64,000 nucleotides of DNA from Paragorgia papillata (lineage: Eukaryota; Cnidaria; Anthozoa; Scleralcyonacea; Coralliidae): contig JAWNZC010000324.1 in assembly GCA_035771165.1 (NCBI GenBank), positions 799,501 through 863,500 on the forward strand, read 5' to 3'. The stretch's first letter is position 1, and each line of letters begins with the position of its first letter. Made by a program: the position numbers and the translations under genes. Below, one piece after another: positions 43,563 to 55,872 of this stretch. The notes beneath the pieces are model-generated. The model did not search any database and had not been told where the DNA came from. It was given only the letters and a program-made list of their open reading frames with translations.

Positions 43563-46500
43563 ATGGCAAAAAATTTCCTTAGGTTTGCAAGTTGGAACAT
43601 TGAAGGTCTGTCTAGTAAGCTTAATGATACAGATTTCATTTCAACATTAAGAAATTTTGATTTAATCTCACTAGTAGAGACCTGGCTTCCAAATGGTCAC
43701 AATAATATTAATATTGACGGTTTCTTTTCATTTTCAAAATGCCGAAAAGAAGTTTCTCAGAACTCACGTAGAAGTTCTGGTGGTATAACTATTCTTGTAA
43801 GATCATCTCTAAGAAAAGGAGTTAAATTTTTAGATAAGGAGAGTAATGAAGAATTTGTTTGGTGGAAATTGGATAAAACATTTTTCAACCTTACACATGA
43901 TATTTTCATTTGCACTGTTTATATACCACCTCAGAACTCCCCCCGTGAAACACGAATTAATATTGATCATTTTGAAAGTCTCCAGGATAACATTTATAAA
44001 TTTTCAGCATTGGGTAAGGTTGTTTTATGTGCAGACTTTAACGCTAGAATAGGTATCCTAGATGATTTTATCGATGAACCTTTTTTTGAAGATGAAAATT
44101 ATACCTCACTCACAATAGATAAAAGATCCTCAAGAGACTGTCATGTATATTCGTATGGGCGATCTTTAATTGATTTGTGTATTGGCAATAGTATGGTTAC
44201 ACTAAATGGTAGAACTAAGGGAGATCTCATTGGGCAGTTCACTTGTCAAACGTATAATGGAGCAAGTGTTGTTGATTACGTTATTGTTTCACATGACCTG
44301 CTTCCATCTATAATTAGTTTTTCAGTAGCCGATATCACTGAATTTTCTCATCATTCCTGTTTATCTTTTGTGGTGAGAATTAAAACACCCAAAGGTACAG
44401 ATGATGCATTAAAATTAATGCCTCATCCTGTGTCTTTTGTGTGGAATGAGAACCAGAAGGATTGTTTGAGAGAGTTTATGGTTTCGGAAGAAGTACAAAA
44501 TAAATTTGATTCGTTGTTTCACCAACCTACATCTTGTGAAAGATCAATTGATGTGAATTTGCTTGTAAATAATTTTTCAGAAATATTATGTGATACATCC
44601 CAAAAAGTATTATATACTAAGAAACAAAAGAAACCGAACAATAAAAACAAAATAAAATTGAAGCAAAAATGGTATGATAAAAATTGCCACACTCTTAAGA
44701 AGAATTTGAGAAATTTAGGTAGTTTACTCACAAAATATCCTAATGATGTCTATTTACGTCATTTATTCTTTGCAAAAAGAAAGGAATATAAACGTATGGT
44801 TAAAAAACAAAAAAGACAATTTCATAATTCTATACTAAATAAAATTGAAATGTTATCAGATAACAATCCTAAAGAATTCTGGAAGCTAGTTAATTCTATA
44901 AAAACACGTAAACCATGTATGTCAAACGAAATACCATCATCGGAATGGTTTGACTATTTTAAAAATTTGAACAAGATTAATTTCAACACTGAGAAAATTA
45001 GCAACGAAGCTCAAATTGTGAAGGATTTCAACATTTGGGCAGCTTGCAAAAACGATACTCTTGATAAACCAATCTCACTTGAAGAATTATGCAAATTATC
45101 AAAGAGATTAAAGGACAAAAAAGCTAGTGCTAATGATTCACTATCCAATGAGATCATTAAGTTATCGGTTGAAGTTTTACCATCCTATTTTGTAAAATTG
45201 TTTAATATTATTCTATCCCACGGTGGGTTTCCATCACTTTGGTCTAAAGGTTTTATTGTTCCAATATATAAATCAGGAAGTAAAATTGACCCTAGTAACT
45301 ATAGGGGAATCTGTATAGGTAGCTGTTTGGGAAAATTTTTCACATTGATTATGAATACACGTCTGAATACATTTCTGGAAGATTGCAAAATTATGAATAA
45401 ATGTCAAATCGGTTTTCGGAAAAATTCTAGAACAGCAGATCATTTATTAGTTCTAAAAACTCTAATGGTTTTTATAAGTCAAAACGTACACCAATTTTTG
45501 CCTGTTTCATCGATTTTAAAAAAGCGTATGATAGTGTATGGAGAGAAGGTCTTTTCTTCAAACTCATCCTTTATGGTTGTAGTAAGAAATTTATACGTCT
45601 AATGTTAAGTATGTATTCTTCAGTCAATTGTTCGGTAAAGTTGGATAATGGAAGTACTCCTTTCTTTAAGTCCTATATTGGAGTAAAGCAGGGATGTAAT
45701 CTAAGTCCTACTTTATTCAACATGTTTATAAATGATATACCTGATTTATTTAACAGCTCGTGTGCTCCAGTAAAACTTGGTGAAACAGATTTAAATTGTT
45801 TACCTTATGCAGACGATTTAGTTTTGTTATCTGAATCCAAGTCCGGTTTACAAAATTGTCTCACAAAACTTGAATTTTACACCAAGAAATGGAAATTAAA
45901 CATTAATTTTAAAAAATCCAAAGTCATATTATTTGGAACACCAACCCAAAGACGTACACACTTATCATCAAATTGGTCCTTTGAAAATAACATTTTAGAA
46001 CAAGTTGATGAATATTGTTACCTTGGTATTACTCTTCATTTTTCTGGTAATTTTAAACGAACACAAAAAATAATATATGGTAAAGCATTATGTGCCTATC
46101 ATAGTTTATTCAAACGTTTTTCAAACGTGGAAAATGTACCAATCAAATTACTTTTAAAACTTTTCTCTTCGATGGTAGTTCTAATTTTACTGTATGGCTG
46201 CGAAGTTTGGGGCCCATACTTACTGGGCAAAATAAATTCTTTCGAAATGTTTAAATCTAAAATTTTTAAAATAAGAAATGATCTTGAAAGACTTCATTTA
46301 AAATTTTGCAAAAGAATTCTAGGCGTTCATTCAAAATCAACAAATTTGGCCGTCTACGCTGAACTAGGCAGGACACCCTTAATTATACAAATAGCTAAAC
46401 TAGTAACAAAATATTGGTTTCGCATCCAAAGTTCACCTTTTTCAGATACCATTGTTGGTGAAGCGGCGAGAGTATGCATGAACTTTAACCTACAACCAAT

Positions 46501-47086
46501 ATCATTCACAAAATATTTACTACAGCTAGGTGGGGTAGAAATTTACAACTCTCAATCTTTTGTATTACCTACCAAAGAACAAGGAAATTTTTGCCATTAC
46601 TTGAAAAATAAAACCCAAGAATATTTTATTGAATACTGGAAAGAACAGATTCAACAGGGTGAAAACAATGGCAAGTTAAGAATTTTCAAAAAACTGAAAA
46701 CTAACTTTGGTTGTGAAAAATACCTTTCTGAAATTCACAATTTCAAACACCGTCAAGCTGTCACAAAATTAAGGATTTCAGCTCATAGATTACCTGTTGA
46801 AACTGGTCGATACAGCAATGTTTCATACAGTAATAGACTATGTAAACATTGCGATCTTAACGAGATCGGGAATGAAGAACACTTTTTAACGTCATGTACA
46901 AACACAAAGTTCGCCGATCTCAGAGTAAATTTTATTGATAACCTATATAAAGTAAATAGTTCATTCAAATTGTTTAATTCCCAAGATATTTTTATGTACC
47001 TTATGTCTATGCAAGACAGAACAGTTATGGCTTTGGCAGGGAAATACTGTTTCGATGTTTTAACAATTTTTGATAACTTAACGTAG
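43563..47086 (+). pseudogene. LINE ORF2: endonuclease and reverse transcriptase, one frameshift
   Basis: The N-terminal part is an exonuclease-endonuclease-phosphatase domain: ASWNIEGL, LVETWLP, CADFNARIG, DYVIVSHDL. It ends with SHHSC where S-D-H is usual. The reverse transcriptase follows with NYRGICIGSCLGKFF, FIDFKKAYDSVW (motif A), GVKQGCNLSPTLFN (motif B) and LPYADDLVLLSES (motif C). A C-terminal region ends in a C-x2-C-x-H-x-C-like finger (CKHCDLNEIGNEEHFLTSC). A one-base shift near 45455-45467, at a run of A, separates fingers from palm. Otherwise about 1,170 residues are open. It would nick target DNA and copy the element RNA; this copy cannot unless the shift is bypassed. Confidence 0.85.
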
Positions 47087-47346
47087 ATAATAGAAATTAA
47101 CTTTATATATATGTAATATGTATGCCATGTAGTTGTAGTTAGTGTCACGTTTGTATCCTATATACCAAAGCTGGTATTGATGTTGTTGATCAAATAAAAT
47201 ATTCATTGTAAAGCTACCGGAGAGAACCGCGTGTAATTAAATTGAATTAAAAGTAAGGTATGGGAGAGAAGATACAAAGATAGAACCTCGTTGTGTGTGT
47301 TGTTGTTGTTGGTAATAACCGGGTGAGCTTGGGACAGGTTCGGGGA

Positions 47347-47522
47347 GGCCGGAGTTGCTGTCCATATCTCATTAATGACAATACATTGGGCAGAATATTA
47401 CACTATTCAACGTCAACTTGAATATGGAAATTATGCCCTAGGGAATTCATTAATATATATAAGTGGATGACCATTCTCTCCACTGGCACTTGCAAGAAGT
47501 CCGTGGATGAACACGTTTTGGG
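47347..47522 (+). repeat. Split direct repeats B1 and A2
   Basis: B1 (47347-47407) equals B2; A2 (47402-47522) equals A1 at the left end. They overlap in ACTATT, the same six bases found at both outer element borders. Confidence 0.85.
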
Positions 47523-47616
47523 GAGATGATCCCACCCACCCTACCCATGGCACATGCACATCCAAGCCGAGTCGAATCTGCGGTCACTCCTTCGCTCTCC
47601 GGTCAGGGTTCGTCCC

Positions 47617-47677
47617 GGCCGGAGTTGCTGTCCATATCTCATTAATGACAATACATTGGGCAGAATATTACACTATT
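47617..47677 (+). repeat. Split direct repeat B2
   Basis: A 61-bp copy of B1 ending in ACTATT at the right border of the Ngaro-like element. The flanking TATAAACC continues the target repeat. Confidence 0.85.
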
Positions 47678-47895
47678 TATAAACCAAAACTCAAACAAAC
47701 AAACCGAAATTGAACCTCGAGGGGTTTCTAATGAATTTTACCCACACTCATGAAGAATAGCTCATGAGGGTTTATTTTAATTACATTTTTCAAAAATCGC
47801 TCAATAGCGAAGCGCACAGATGACGTCGAATTCATGTTTGTCTGAGTTTTTAATTTATTCTTGCATTTCCAACAAAATAAAATGGTTTCTACCGT
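47678..47895. repeat. Target repeat of the Ngaro-like insertion
   Basis: Continues the repeat interrupted at 37171. CTCAATAGCGAAGCGCACAG reappears at 47800-47820. Relatives with ATAGCGAAGCGCAC or TATTTATAAACC are at 48815-48860 and 61385-61450. Confidence 0.5.
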
Positions 47896-48480
47896 ACTTG
47901 TAAGAATATAAAGCGTGATATTAGTTTAAGAAGAGAATTATTTATAACGTGGGTTAGATCACGTTTAGAGTTTGCCAGTCCTGTATGGTCTCCTCATACC
48001 AAGAGAAATATTACAGCATTAGAACAGGTTCAAAGAAAAGCTACTATGTTTTTTGTGGGTAGGGATTTGAGTTACAATGAACGCCTTGTAAAATTAAATC
48101 TAATTCCTTTGGTATATCGGAGAGAAATTAGTGATCTTATATTCTTTTACAAGTGTTTTAAGAGTATGTATGACATTGGTATTTTTCAGTACATATCCTT
48201 TCGTTCTTGCACTAAACCGCTCAGAGGCATTGACCACTTATCTTTAAATGTTCCCTTTAGTAGAACTGAGGCCTTTAAAAATAGTTATTTAGTCCGAATA
48301 TGTCGTCTGTTGGATGATTTACCACTTGTTATAAGAGAGTCTGACACGCTCTCTGTATTTCGGCGCGATTTAATTTCGATATATTACGATAAATTTCATG
48401 CTCTATATGATATGAATTAGTTTTGTAGTTTTTAATATTAAGTTGTAATATTCTAAATTTATTGTTATTTTATGTAAAAC
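47896..48480 (+). pseudogene. 5'-truncated LINE (post-RT region)
   Basis: The open frame reads RSRLEFASPVWSPHTKRN, then SYNERLVKLNLIPLVYRREI and SDLIFFYKCF, ending at TAG 48418-48420. It corresponds to the C-terminal region after the reverse transcriptase in CR1/Jockey-type LINEs. Everything upstream is missing, as expected for a copy that terminated early during reverse transcription. It resembles the remnant at 10345-11017 in motif but not closely in sequence. Confidence 0.7.
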
Positions 48481-49411
48481 CTATTGACTAATTGACTATT
48501 GGTGGTTTAAGCTTGATGGAATCATTGAATTCTGTTTTAAACAGACCACAAATGGCATTCATAATTGTAAGTATTATAATGTTCATTTCAAATCTGATTA
48601 AATTAAATTAAGAAGATTAAAAGTTTTTGATCTGTTCGAAAACAATGATTGAAGTCAATCGAAAGATTGACTTGAGATTTAGGTAAGAATGTTTTCAACC
48701 AGATTCATGTAAAGACGATTTTCTGAAAATGACGCTCTCAGTCCGTTCTGCGCATGATCCGCCATCTTTATTTTGTGAGTCTCACAAACAAGGTATTCGT
48801 AGATAATAGCAATGCGCACAGTTGCTATTTATAAACCTAAAATGCGGACAAGCAAACCGAAATCGACTTTCAAATGATTGCAAATGAGCCATTATCTATT
48901 GTTCAAACTGCGAGAATTATGGGTAAAAGCGGACAAACTTAAATAGTGACGTCATCAGTGCGGAGCGTATTGCATGAAGTGCAAAGCTCAGTGCAAACCG
49001 TTTGTTGCAACATGGCAATTCGGCGAGGATGACACTTCGGATTTCTTCTATTTTTTCAAAAAGGTTTTGTTTTGAGTACAAGTAATGAAAAGGAAGGTTA
49101 CAATCTTGAATAAGGTACTATATTTCTTGTAAATAAAGATGTAAACATTAGTTTCGTATATGCGCAGAACGGACTGGAAGACACCTTTAAAGAAAACACA
49201 GAAAATAGAGTTCACCAAAATCGAAAATAGTGCTCCAAACAGATTTGATTTTCCATCAGTATAAACATGTGTCGGATTGAGTTAACAGGCGTTTTTTAAT
49301 CCGATTCGATTGTCAATCCGCTTCATGAATAAACAGGGACATACGACACCAATTAACCGTACCGAAAAAGATGGCGTCCTGTACATTTAACCACAATCCT
49401 TTGGGCACATT
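48481..49411. repeat. Degenerate repeats downstream of synaptotagmin-like gene
   Basis: About 48750-49190 is a degenerate, interrupted copy of the TTAA MITE at 26591 (GTCCGTTCTGCGCAT at each end). Its centre holds a fragment of the TATTTATAAACC repeat. No gene. Confidence 0.5.
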
Positions 49412-50648
49412 CTAACTATTAGTATATCGTTCAAAATCTTATCCATCTCACTGTCTTTCTCGCTCAAATTTTACACAAAATAAATAGTATTCAAAAACAA
49501 TCACGCTGTACGTTTTTTCTGAAGAAATAATTATATTTTGGTGCGATAATTTGAAAAAGACTGTGGCAAGCGGCTATCGCTCCATGCGTTGTTACCAATG
49601 TTGACCTTTGTTCGATTCGGCAGAAATTAGTGCTCTGAAGTACCTATCGAGTCTCAGTCGAAGTAGAATCACGTTTAAGTGTAATTTAATACGGGAAACG
49701 ACAATTATTTATACTCTTATATAGAACAGGAATTGTATTTGTTTGGGTTGACACTTGACAACACTTGGCAATTAACGAGAAGGGTGGTCACAATATTTGG
49801 TAGATATGAGAATTTTAATGCGGTAAATAATATCAAATAAAATGCTAGCTTGGAGCATGCAAAACTATTGTATTTCCTCGGTTTTAATTGTGCACCAGAT
49901 ATCAACAAAAATTGAGCCAGTTGGCTGAAGTTTTTTAAAAATTTTCCTCTTGTTTTTGCTTCGGCCCACAAACATATACATCAACAGTTTTTCACAGGGA
50001 AATTGTACAGAAGAAAAGGCGTGCAGCGATGATAACCAATCTCGCACCCAGAGCCTGAGATCCTTTTGGCGACTGGGTGCGAGATTGCAAAGCTTACTAT
50101 AAGCAACTGGCCAAGCTATGCATATTTACTTAGGGCTATAAGTCGCATATATTGTGTTAGTTAATTTTTAGTAAAATATTTTTCTATACGTTAGTATTTT
50201 TGCTGTTTGTTTTTGCTGTAAAACGACAAGTTGTCGTAAAATGAACTGACACAATGCGAAGTCATTCTGCCTTAGCCATCGCAAACATTTCTTCAATATC
50301 TTCAATATTCAGAACTTCTCTCAATATCTGCATGCAGACTGTAGAAACGGGGTATACGTTACCGTTGGGTTTTCTGGCCCTAGCTTTTAACGGGAAATGG
50401 AATCGATGGTACCGAAAAAGATGGGGGCGGTACGTTTAACCATAATGCTTTGCGACCTCAAATCAGCTTAAGTAATAACTAAGCATTGTTTATCATGCTG
50501 CAATGGATTAAACAAGCAAGAACTTCATTCCTACCAAAGTTGATCGTTTTAAAACCCTATACCTTCAAATTATTCTACAAGAAACATTGTTTTTGAATAC
50601 TATTTATTTTGCAACAAAAAAGATTTTGAAGGATATACTAATAGTTAG
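49412..50648. mobile_element. Foldback-like element with about 100-bp inverted ends
   Basis: Left end CTAACTATTAGTATATCGTT... and right end ...GGATATACTAATAGTTAG are inverted. A second paired block contains AAATAGTATTCAAAAACAAT. The interior includes a 51-bp hairpin (50037-50087) and no recognised protein. Confidence 0.55.
50037..50087. repeat. 51-bp hairpin related to the 9-bp-TSD palindromes
   Basis: CAATCTCGCACCCAG pairs with CTGGGTGCGAGATTG. The terminal 15 bases differ from the elements at 27166 and 37424 only by transitions. No target duplication is preserved. A half-copy (CAACCTCGCACCCAG) is at 62384-62398. Confidence 0.6.
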
Positions 50649-51300
50649 ATGTCGACCATTTTAGTGCCACTAACTCTAATAAGGACGGAGCGGGGAATTA
50701 ACTGATTCAGAGATATAGATCAGGGGTTTCACAAACAAGCGTTGATCGAAATAGAAACATATATTCCAGGAGGAAAGTATACTTGGATTATAGTATCACC
50801 AAAACCCGGCCGTGTAAGATTTGGATAAATTCGCTAGTGTGTCTTGTTAGAGTATAAATTTAGTCGTAAACATGGTTACTGATTAGGCTTAGAATTTTAT
50901 TTTTTATTTGGGGAGGGTTATATCGTATAATTATGTTTAATTTGCATAGTAAACAAACTCAAATGTAATAAAGTGAGAATTTGTAGAAACACCACGTTTA
51001 TTATTTATTGCTGATTGGATTAAACAAGCAAGATTAAAGGATTAAACACCACGTTTATTATCTATTTACTGAGCCAACAGGCTGACGTCATAGAAAAACA
51101 ACTAAACAAGTTGTTTTTGTTGTTTAGTTGTTTTTGTTTTTTGTTTTTGTTTACCTGATGACGTGAGCCATCACGATGTTGCAGCATTTGCTCTGATGAA
51201 GGCCTGAGTTAACAAGTCGAAAGCTCAGCAATAAATAATAAATGTGGTGTTACCACAAATTCTCAATTCTATTACAATTTGTCACCATGCAAACATTCAA
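50649..51300. mobile_element. Inverted Penelope-type ends with hammerhead-like motif
   Basis: On the plus strand CTGATGA (51193-51199), one base, a six-pair stem (GGCCTG with CAAGTC, one mismatch) and GAAA (51219-51222) are followed by CAGCAATAAATAATAAATG. Two truncated inverted copies of this tail lie at about 50975-51012 and 51035-51066. Only termini are present, with no coding part. Confidence 0.45.
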
Positions 51301-51569
51301 AGAATTAAACTGTATTATTATTCGATTTATTTTTATCTTCCTTTTAATTGGTTGAGGGACCACTACGTCACCTGCAAATAACTGCCTACAAATAACAGTC
51401 TGCTCATGCGCATTAGCCGGAAATGTTGTTTGGCAGCAAATAATATTCTACTCATGCGCGTTACACTCAATTTCGGCAAACGTAAATCGCTCGTTCAGCC
51501 AAGCTGGAAAGAAATGAATGGACAATTACAGGTAAACAATGTCAAATAAACAATAAATCGAATAATAAA

Positions 51570-51720
51570 ACAATTATTGAACTCGGTTTTCACAAAATAT
51601 CGTGATTTGTCAGTGTCTCGCAGTTCAGTTATTTGCCTCTGCCTTCGGCATCGGCAAATAATTGAACTGCTCGCCACTGACAAATCACGATATTTTGCTC
51701 AACCTCGTCCAATAATTGTT
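51570..51720. mobile_element. 151-bp palindromic MITE (ACAATTATT ends)
   Basis: Near-perfect hairpin with stems around ATATCGTGATTTGTCAGTG and a loop of GCCTTCGGC. Its terminal bases are shared with 4260-4362. Confidence 0.65.
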
Positions 51721-51781
51721 AATTATCTCAACAACAAAGCCAGAAAATTAAAAACTGCAAAAGATGTTACTTTGTTATTTT

Positions 51782-52251
51782 AAAGTCGTTCTCTGATGAA
51801 AATATTGTTGGCAATGTTTTTGCATAATCCTAAAGATGTTATGGTAGTTAGTAATCGTGCAAAGTTTATTTCGAAATTCGTTGAAGAAAAGGTGATATTT
51901 TACGTGTAAAGTTTGTATTTTGGAGCGCCGCCATTAAAGTGGCCGAGGTTGAGAAGAATGAGTCGAGGAAGCTTATGACGTCATAGACTCAATAAAAACA
52001 AAAGATCATTGTTGTTGTCAAGAAGAGGGTCATTGTTGTTATTAAGTCTATGACGTCATGAGTTTCCTCGACTCATTCTTCTCAAGTTCGGCCACTTTAA
52101 TGGCGGCCTTCAAAATACAAACTCTACACGTAAAACACCACCTTTTCTTCAACGAATTTTGAAATGAAACTTTGCACGATTACCAACTACCATAACATCT
52201 TTAGGATTATCCAAAACATTGCCAACAATATTTTCATCAGAGAACCACTTT
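51782..52251. mobile_element. 470-bp giant palindrome
   Basis: Arms of about 220 bp (beginning GTTCTCTGATGAAAATATTG) are highly similar in inverted orientation around a 25-bp centre near 52010. TGACGTCAT occurs in each arm. No ORF is retained. It ends 70 bp before the stop codon side of the synaptotagmin-like last exon and so may lie in that gene's 3' region. Confidence 0.75.
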
Positions 52252-52319
52252 ACGTGTGCTTTCAAACAAAACAGATTTAATGTCCGCTTCATATTAAGCA
52301 CTTTATAATTATCGTAGTG

Positions 52320-52609
52320 TTATAACAATGTATGCCACATTGCCACGGCATTATGTGGCGAATTAAACATATCGTTCCAATGAGTTAGGCCAGTCCCTGT
52401 GGCATGCAAAAATGGTCCGACCACGACTCTTCCAATCAGCCTCTTGTTATTAACTACAGCCAGTGTAAAACTCGTGCGATCGAACAAGGTGTCTGACACG
52501 TCAAAATGAAACGACTCGTTGAAAACGGGGTCGATATCGTGTTTTTTTCTCGTTTTCCGACTTCGGGTTGCTTTTCCACCACATATCATGGTTATTTTAA
52601 CGTAAATAG
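52320..52609 (-). CDS. Synaptotagmin-like protein, last exon (most of C2B)
   Basis: Encodes IYVKITMICGGKATRSRKTR, then KHDIDPVFNESFHFDV and the C-terminal motif THWNDM...VAMWHTLL that typifies the end of synaptotagmin C2B domains (HWxxMxxxPxxxVAxWHxL). The acceptor AG is at 52610-52611. The two leading bases complete a serine codon left open by the exon at 57450, giving DP-S-IYVKI, as in DPYVKI of the family. The loop-3 aspartates are missing (VVNNKRLIGR), so this C2B is unlikely to bind Ca2+. The 3' neighbour is a giant palindrome. Confidence 0.85.
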
Positions 52610-53151
52610 CTATAATAATAATAATAATAATAATAATTTAATGATAATTTTTAACAATAATCTCTGTAATACATATCATATGTACATGATGTATTGTAAA
52701 AAGTAAAATAAAACTAAAAGTAAACCATAATGCTCAGGTATTTAGATCCTGGGAGAGACTTACCATACTTGGTGCATTATATTACCCTCTTAACCCTAAC
52801 CTTAATTCCCACCTGATCTTAACATTAAACCTAATTTCACCTTAACCTTCTCCTTAACTTGCATCATAATTATTACCCTAACACCCTAAACCTCAAATTA
52901 TTAACCATTTTCCACCTCTACTCACCAACATAATACACCAAGGATGGTAAGTCACTCCCAGGATCTAAATACCTGAGCCTTATGGTTTACTTTTACTTTT
53001 ATTTTACTTTTTACAATACATCATAGTAATAATATTAATAACAATAATAGTAGTAGTAATAATAATAATAGCAATAGTAATAAGAATAAGATTAATTAAA
53101 AATTATTATTTATTATTAACTTAAATAAAATTTATAAATTATAATTGTAAT

Positions 53152-53199
<48 letters not shown>

Positions 53200-53315
53200 A
53201 ATCAGTGATAAAATTCAATATTGATTATATAATATATAATCATATAATAATATATAATATATAATATATATATAATATGATATATAATTGATCAATGCTT
53301 TTTGAGATATCTTGG
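52610..53315. mobile_element. Intron start: AAT microsatellites and an inverted-repeat element
   Basis: An element at 52686-53024 has inverted ends of about 100 bp (ATGATGTATTGTAAAAAGTA... through TCAGGTATTTAGATCCTGGG). They enclose a CCCTAACC-like stretch. AAT/TAA repeats flank it at 52613-52636 and 53026-53200. No gene. Confidence 0.6.
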
Positions 53316-53722
<407 letters not shown>

Positions 53723-53823
53723 GAAATATTTATTTGAATTTGGAGATTCATCAGTTAAAAAACTGCTTTACAAGAAAGCCGAATATATACAGTATGTATG
53801 TACAAGTCTATATTTACAATAAA

Positions 53824-55858
53824 TCAGTCCAATTGAGGAAGCGATGATTGCAGATATCGTTTAAAGCTATTTAGGTTACTATTAAATCTAACATTCTCTG
53901 GCATATCATTCCAAACTTTCGCTTCTGTATATGCTAAACTCTTTTTTAGAAATCCAGTCTGTGGCTTAGGAAGAACGAGAGTCATTTCTCGTTCTCTTAG
54001 TGAATACGTGTCATTTAGTTCAGAGATTTCAAAATGGTCTTGCAGATATGAGGGGGACATATTATTTAATACTTTGTGCATCATTATTAACATATGGTCA
54101 GTTCGATAATCAGAAAGAGTTTTCCAGTTTAATTGTTGCCTTATTTCACTGGATCTGATTTCATAACCTTGTCTAGTAATGACTCTGGCAGCACGGTTTT
54201 GTAGCTTTTGCATTCTTGTCACACTACTGCAAGGCATGTTGTCCCAGACAATATCGCAATATTCAAACAAAGGTTTTATTAATGAATTATATATTGTAAT
54301 ATATGTTTTTTTAGGAACAAACTGCCTAGCTTGACGTAGACCTGCAATAGCAGAACTTATTTTCTTAGAAATATAATCAATGTGTTCATACCAACAGGGT
54401 CTTTCGTCCATCAAAACCCCTAATGATTTTGTAACCTTAACTCTATTGATGGGGCCTAAAGCCTGATTGATTTTCAGATAACAAATTGTTTTCGTTAAGA
54501 TAGCAATACAACTGATCATAGACAATACGTTCAAATACTTTCGATATAGCACTCAACACTGAGATTGGCCTATAATTATTCGCGTCATCTTTTGCTTCTC
54601 CTTTATGAATTGGTCTAACTCTTGCCACTTTCCAGTCTTCAGGAAAAGTACTAGTAATTATTGATTTATTAAATACATTAGTCAGTGATTCAGAAATTAC
54701 TGGTGCGGCAACTTTGAGTATTTACATGGGATTTGATCGATCCCTGTTGCTTTTTTCTCTGATATGTTTGAAAGTAATTGGAAAACTGTATTTGTTTCAA
54801 TTGCAGTAATTTCAAAGGCAGATTCTGTTTGATTAAGATAATCAAGAAAAGATTTAGTTGATTCAGACTGAGATGACGACAATTTTAGCCCAACCTCAGA
54901 GAAGTGTTTATTAAAACTTTCTGATATTTCTGCGAGATCAGAAATTAAACAATCGTCATATTTCAGACTAGTAATATTTTCTGGTTTTGAAGTTGAGTTT
55001 CTTGACATTAATTCGTTTATGGATTTCCAAATCTCTTTTGGATTGCCTTTGTTCTGTGGAAATTTATGCTGATGATAGTCAATTTTTGTTTTCTTAATCT
55101 TGTTAGTACAATTATTTTTGAAATTTTTATAATTCTTCCAGTCTCCTTCTGTATTGGTTTGTATTGCTAGTTTTTTAAGTCGGTCTCGGTGTAATAATTG
55201 TTGTTTGATTTCAGAAGTCAACCATGGACTCTTTTTACTTCTTACACGTTTACGTTTAAAAGGTGCGCGTTTGTCCACAATAGACAAAAACATATTTTTC
55301 CACAACTGCCACTGATCATTAACATCTCCCAGTTTATTAACTTCATCACATGGGAGATTGCTAAGATCATTTCGAAAATTACTTACATTAAATTTTCGCA
55401 TATTTCTGACATTCACAACTGGAGAGCATATCGCAGTTGAAGTCACCTAGCATATATATTTCCTTTAAATTCGTAATCTAACATCCTAATGGAATTTGCA
55501 ATATTATTAAAGAAATCATCAGCATTAGATTCAGGTGGTCTATATAGGTAACTATGATGGCGAAAGGGTTACTATTTGGTTTGACTATTTCAATTACAAT
55601 AGATTCCGTTTCTTCGGACATTAAATCTGATCGGACTGTATAGTTAATATGGTTTTTTATATAAACACATACGCCTCCACCATTTCGATTGCGATCCTTT
55701 CTAACTAACTCATAGTTATTTAGTCGAACCTGGTTATCATTAATATTGCTATCAAGCCTCGTTTCGTTAAAGGCAATTAAGTCAATATTTTGCTCAGATA
55801 ACCAAGTACGAAATTCATCTATACGCAAGGGGAGACTTACAATATTTAACGAGACCAT
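53824..55858 (-). pseudogene. LINE ORF2 remnant with internal deletions
   Basis: In order: an endonuclease part from ATG 55858 (LSEQNIDLIAFNETRLDSN, GGGVCVYIKNHINY) reaching LGDFNCDML near 55445, where the rest of the domain is deleted. A linker (55446-54697) contains SKKSPWLTSEIKQQLLHRD. Reverse transcriptase fingers follow after a frameshift (VARVRPIHKGEAKDDANNYR, SENQSGFRP). The palm with the YADD motif is deleted. The C-terminal region (54470-53824) has LGVLMDE, KPLFEYCDIVWDN and WNDMPENV. It is CR1/Jockey/L2-like by motif and a clear pseudogene. Confidence 0.8.
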
Positions 55859-55872
55859 TTTGAAACCTCTTA

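Larger units (their letters stand above)
41270..47205 (+). mobile_element. Near full-length LINE inserted in the Ngaro-like element
   Basis: Two ORFs in order (ORF1 41381-43516; ORF2 43563-47086) with a 46-bp gap, and short untranslated ends. Boundaries are approximate because no poly-A or clear target duplication was identified. Codon use is strongly AT-rich compared with the host element. Only one frameshift was found, so the insertion is young. The family is an endonuclease/RT LINE of the wider Jockey/CR1/I group; the clade is not resolved. Confidence 0.8.
37172..47677 (+). mobile_element. Ngaro/DIRS-like retroelement with split direct repeats
   Basis: Repeats are ordered A1 (37172-37302), internal part, B1 (47347-47407), A2 (47402-47522), B2 (47617-47677). 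This is the A1-body-B1-A2-B2 layout of Ngaro/PAT-type elements that integrate by a tyrosine recombinase. No target duplication exists: the flanks join as ...GCACAGTT/ACTATT/TATAAACC..., and related uninterrupted copies (for example 48819-48845) show the empty site. It carries a recombinase and zinc-knuckle remnant, but reverse transcriptase/RNase H is missing. It is interrupted by a LINE and a palindromic MITE. Confidence 0.8.

Noticed and set aside
52785..52890. Interstitial telomere (CCCTAA-like)
   Set aside because: Degenerate and confined to the interior of an inverted-repeat element.
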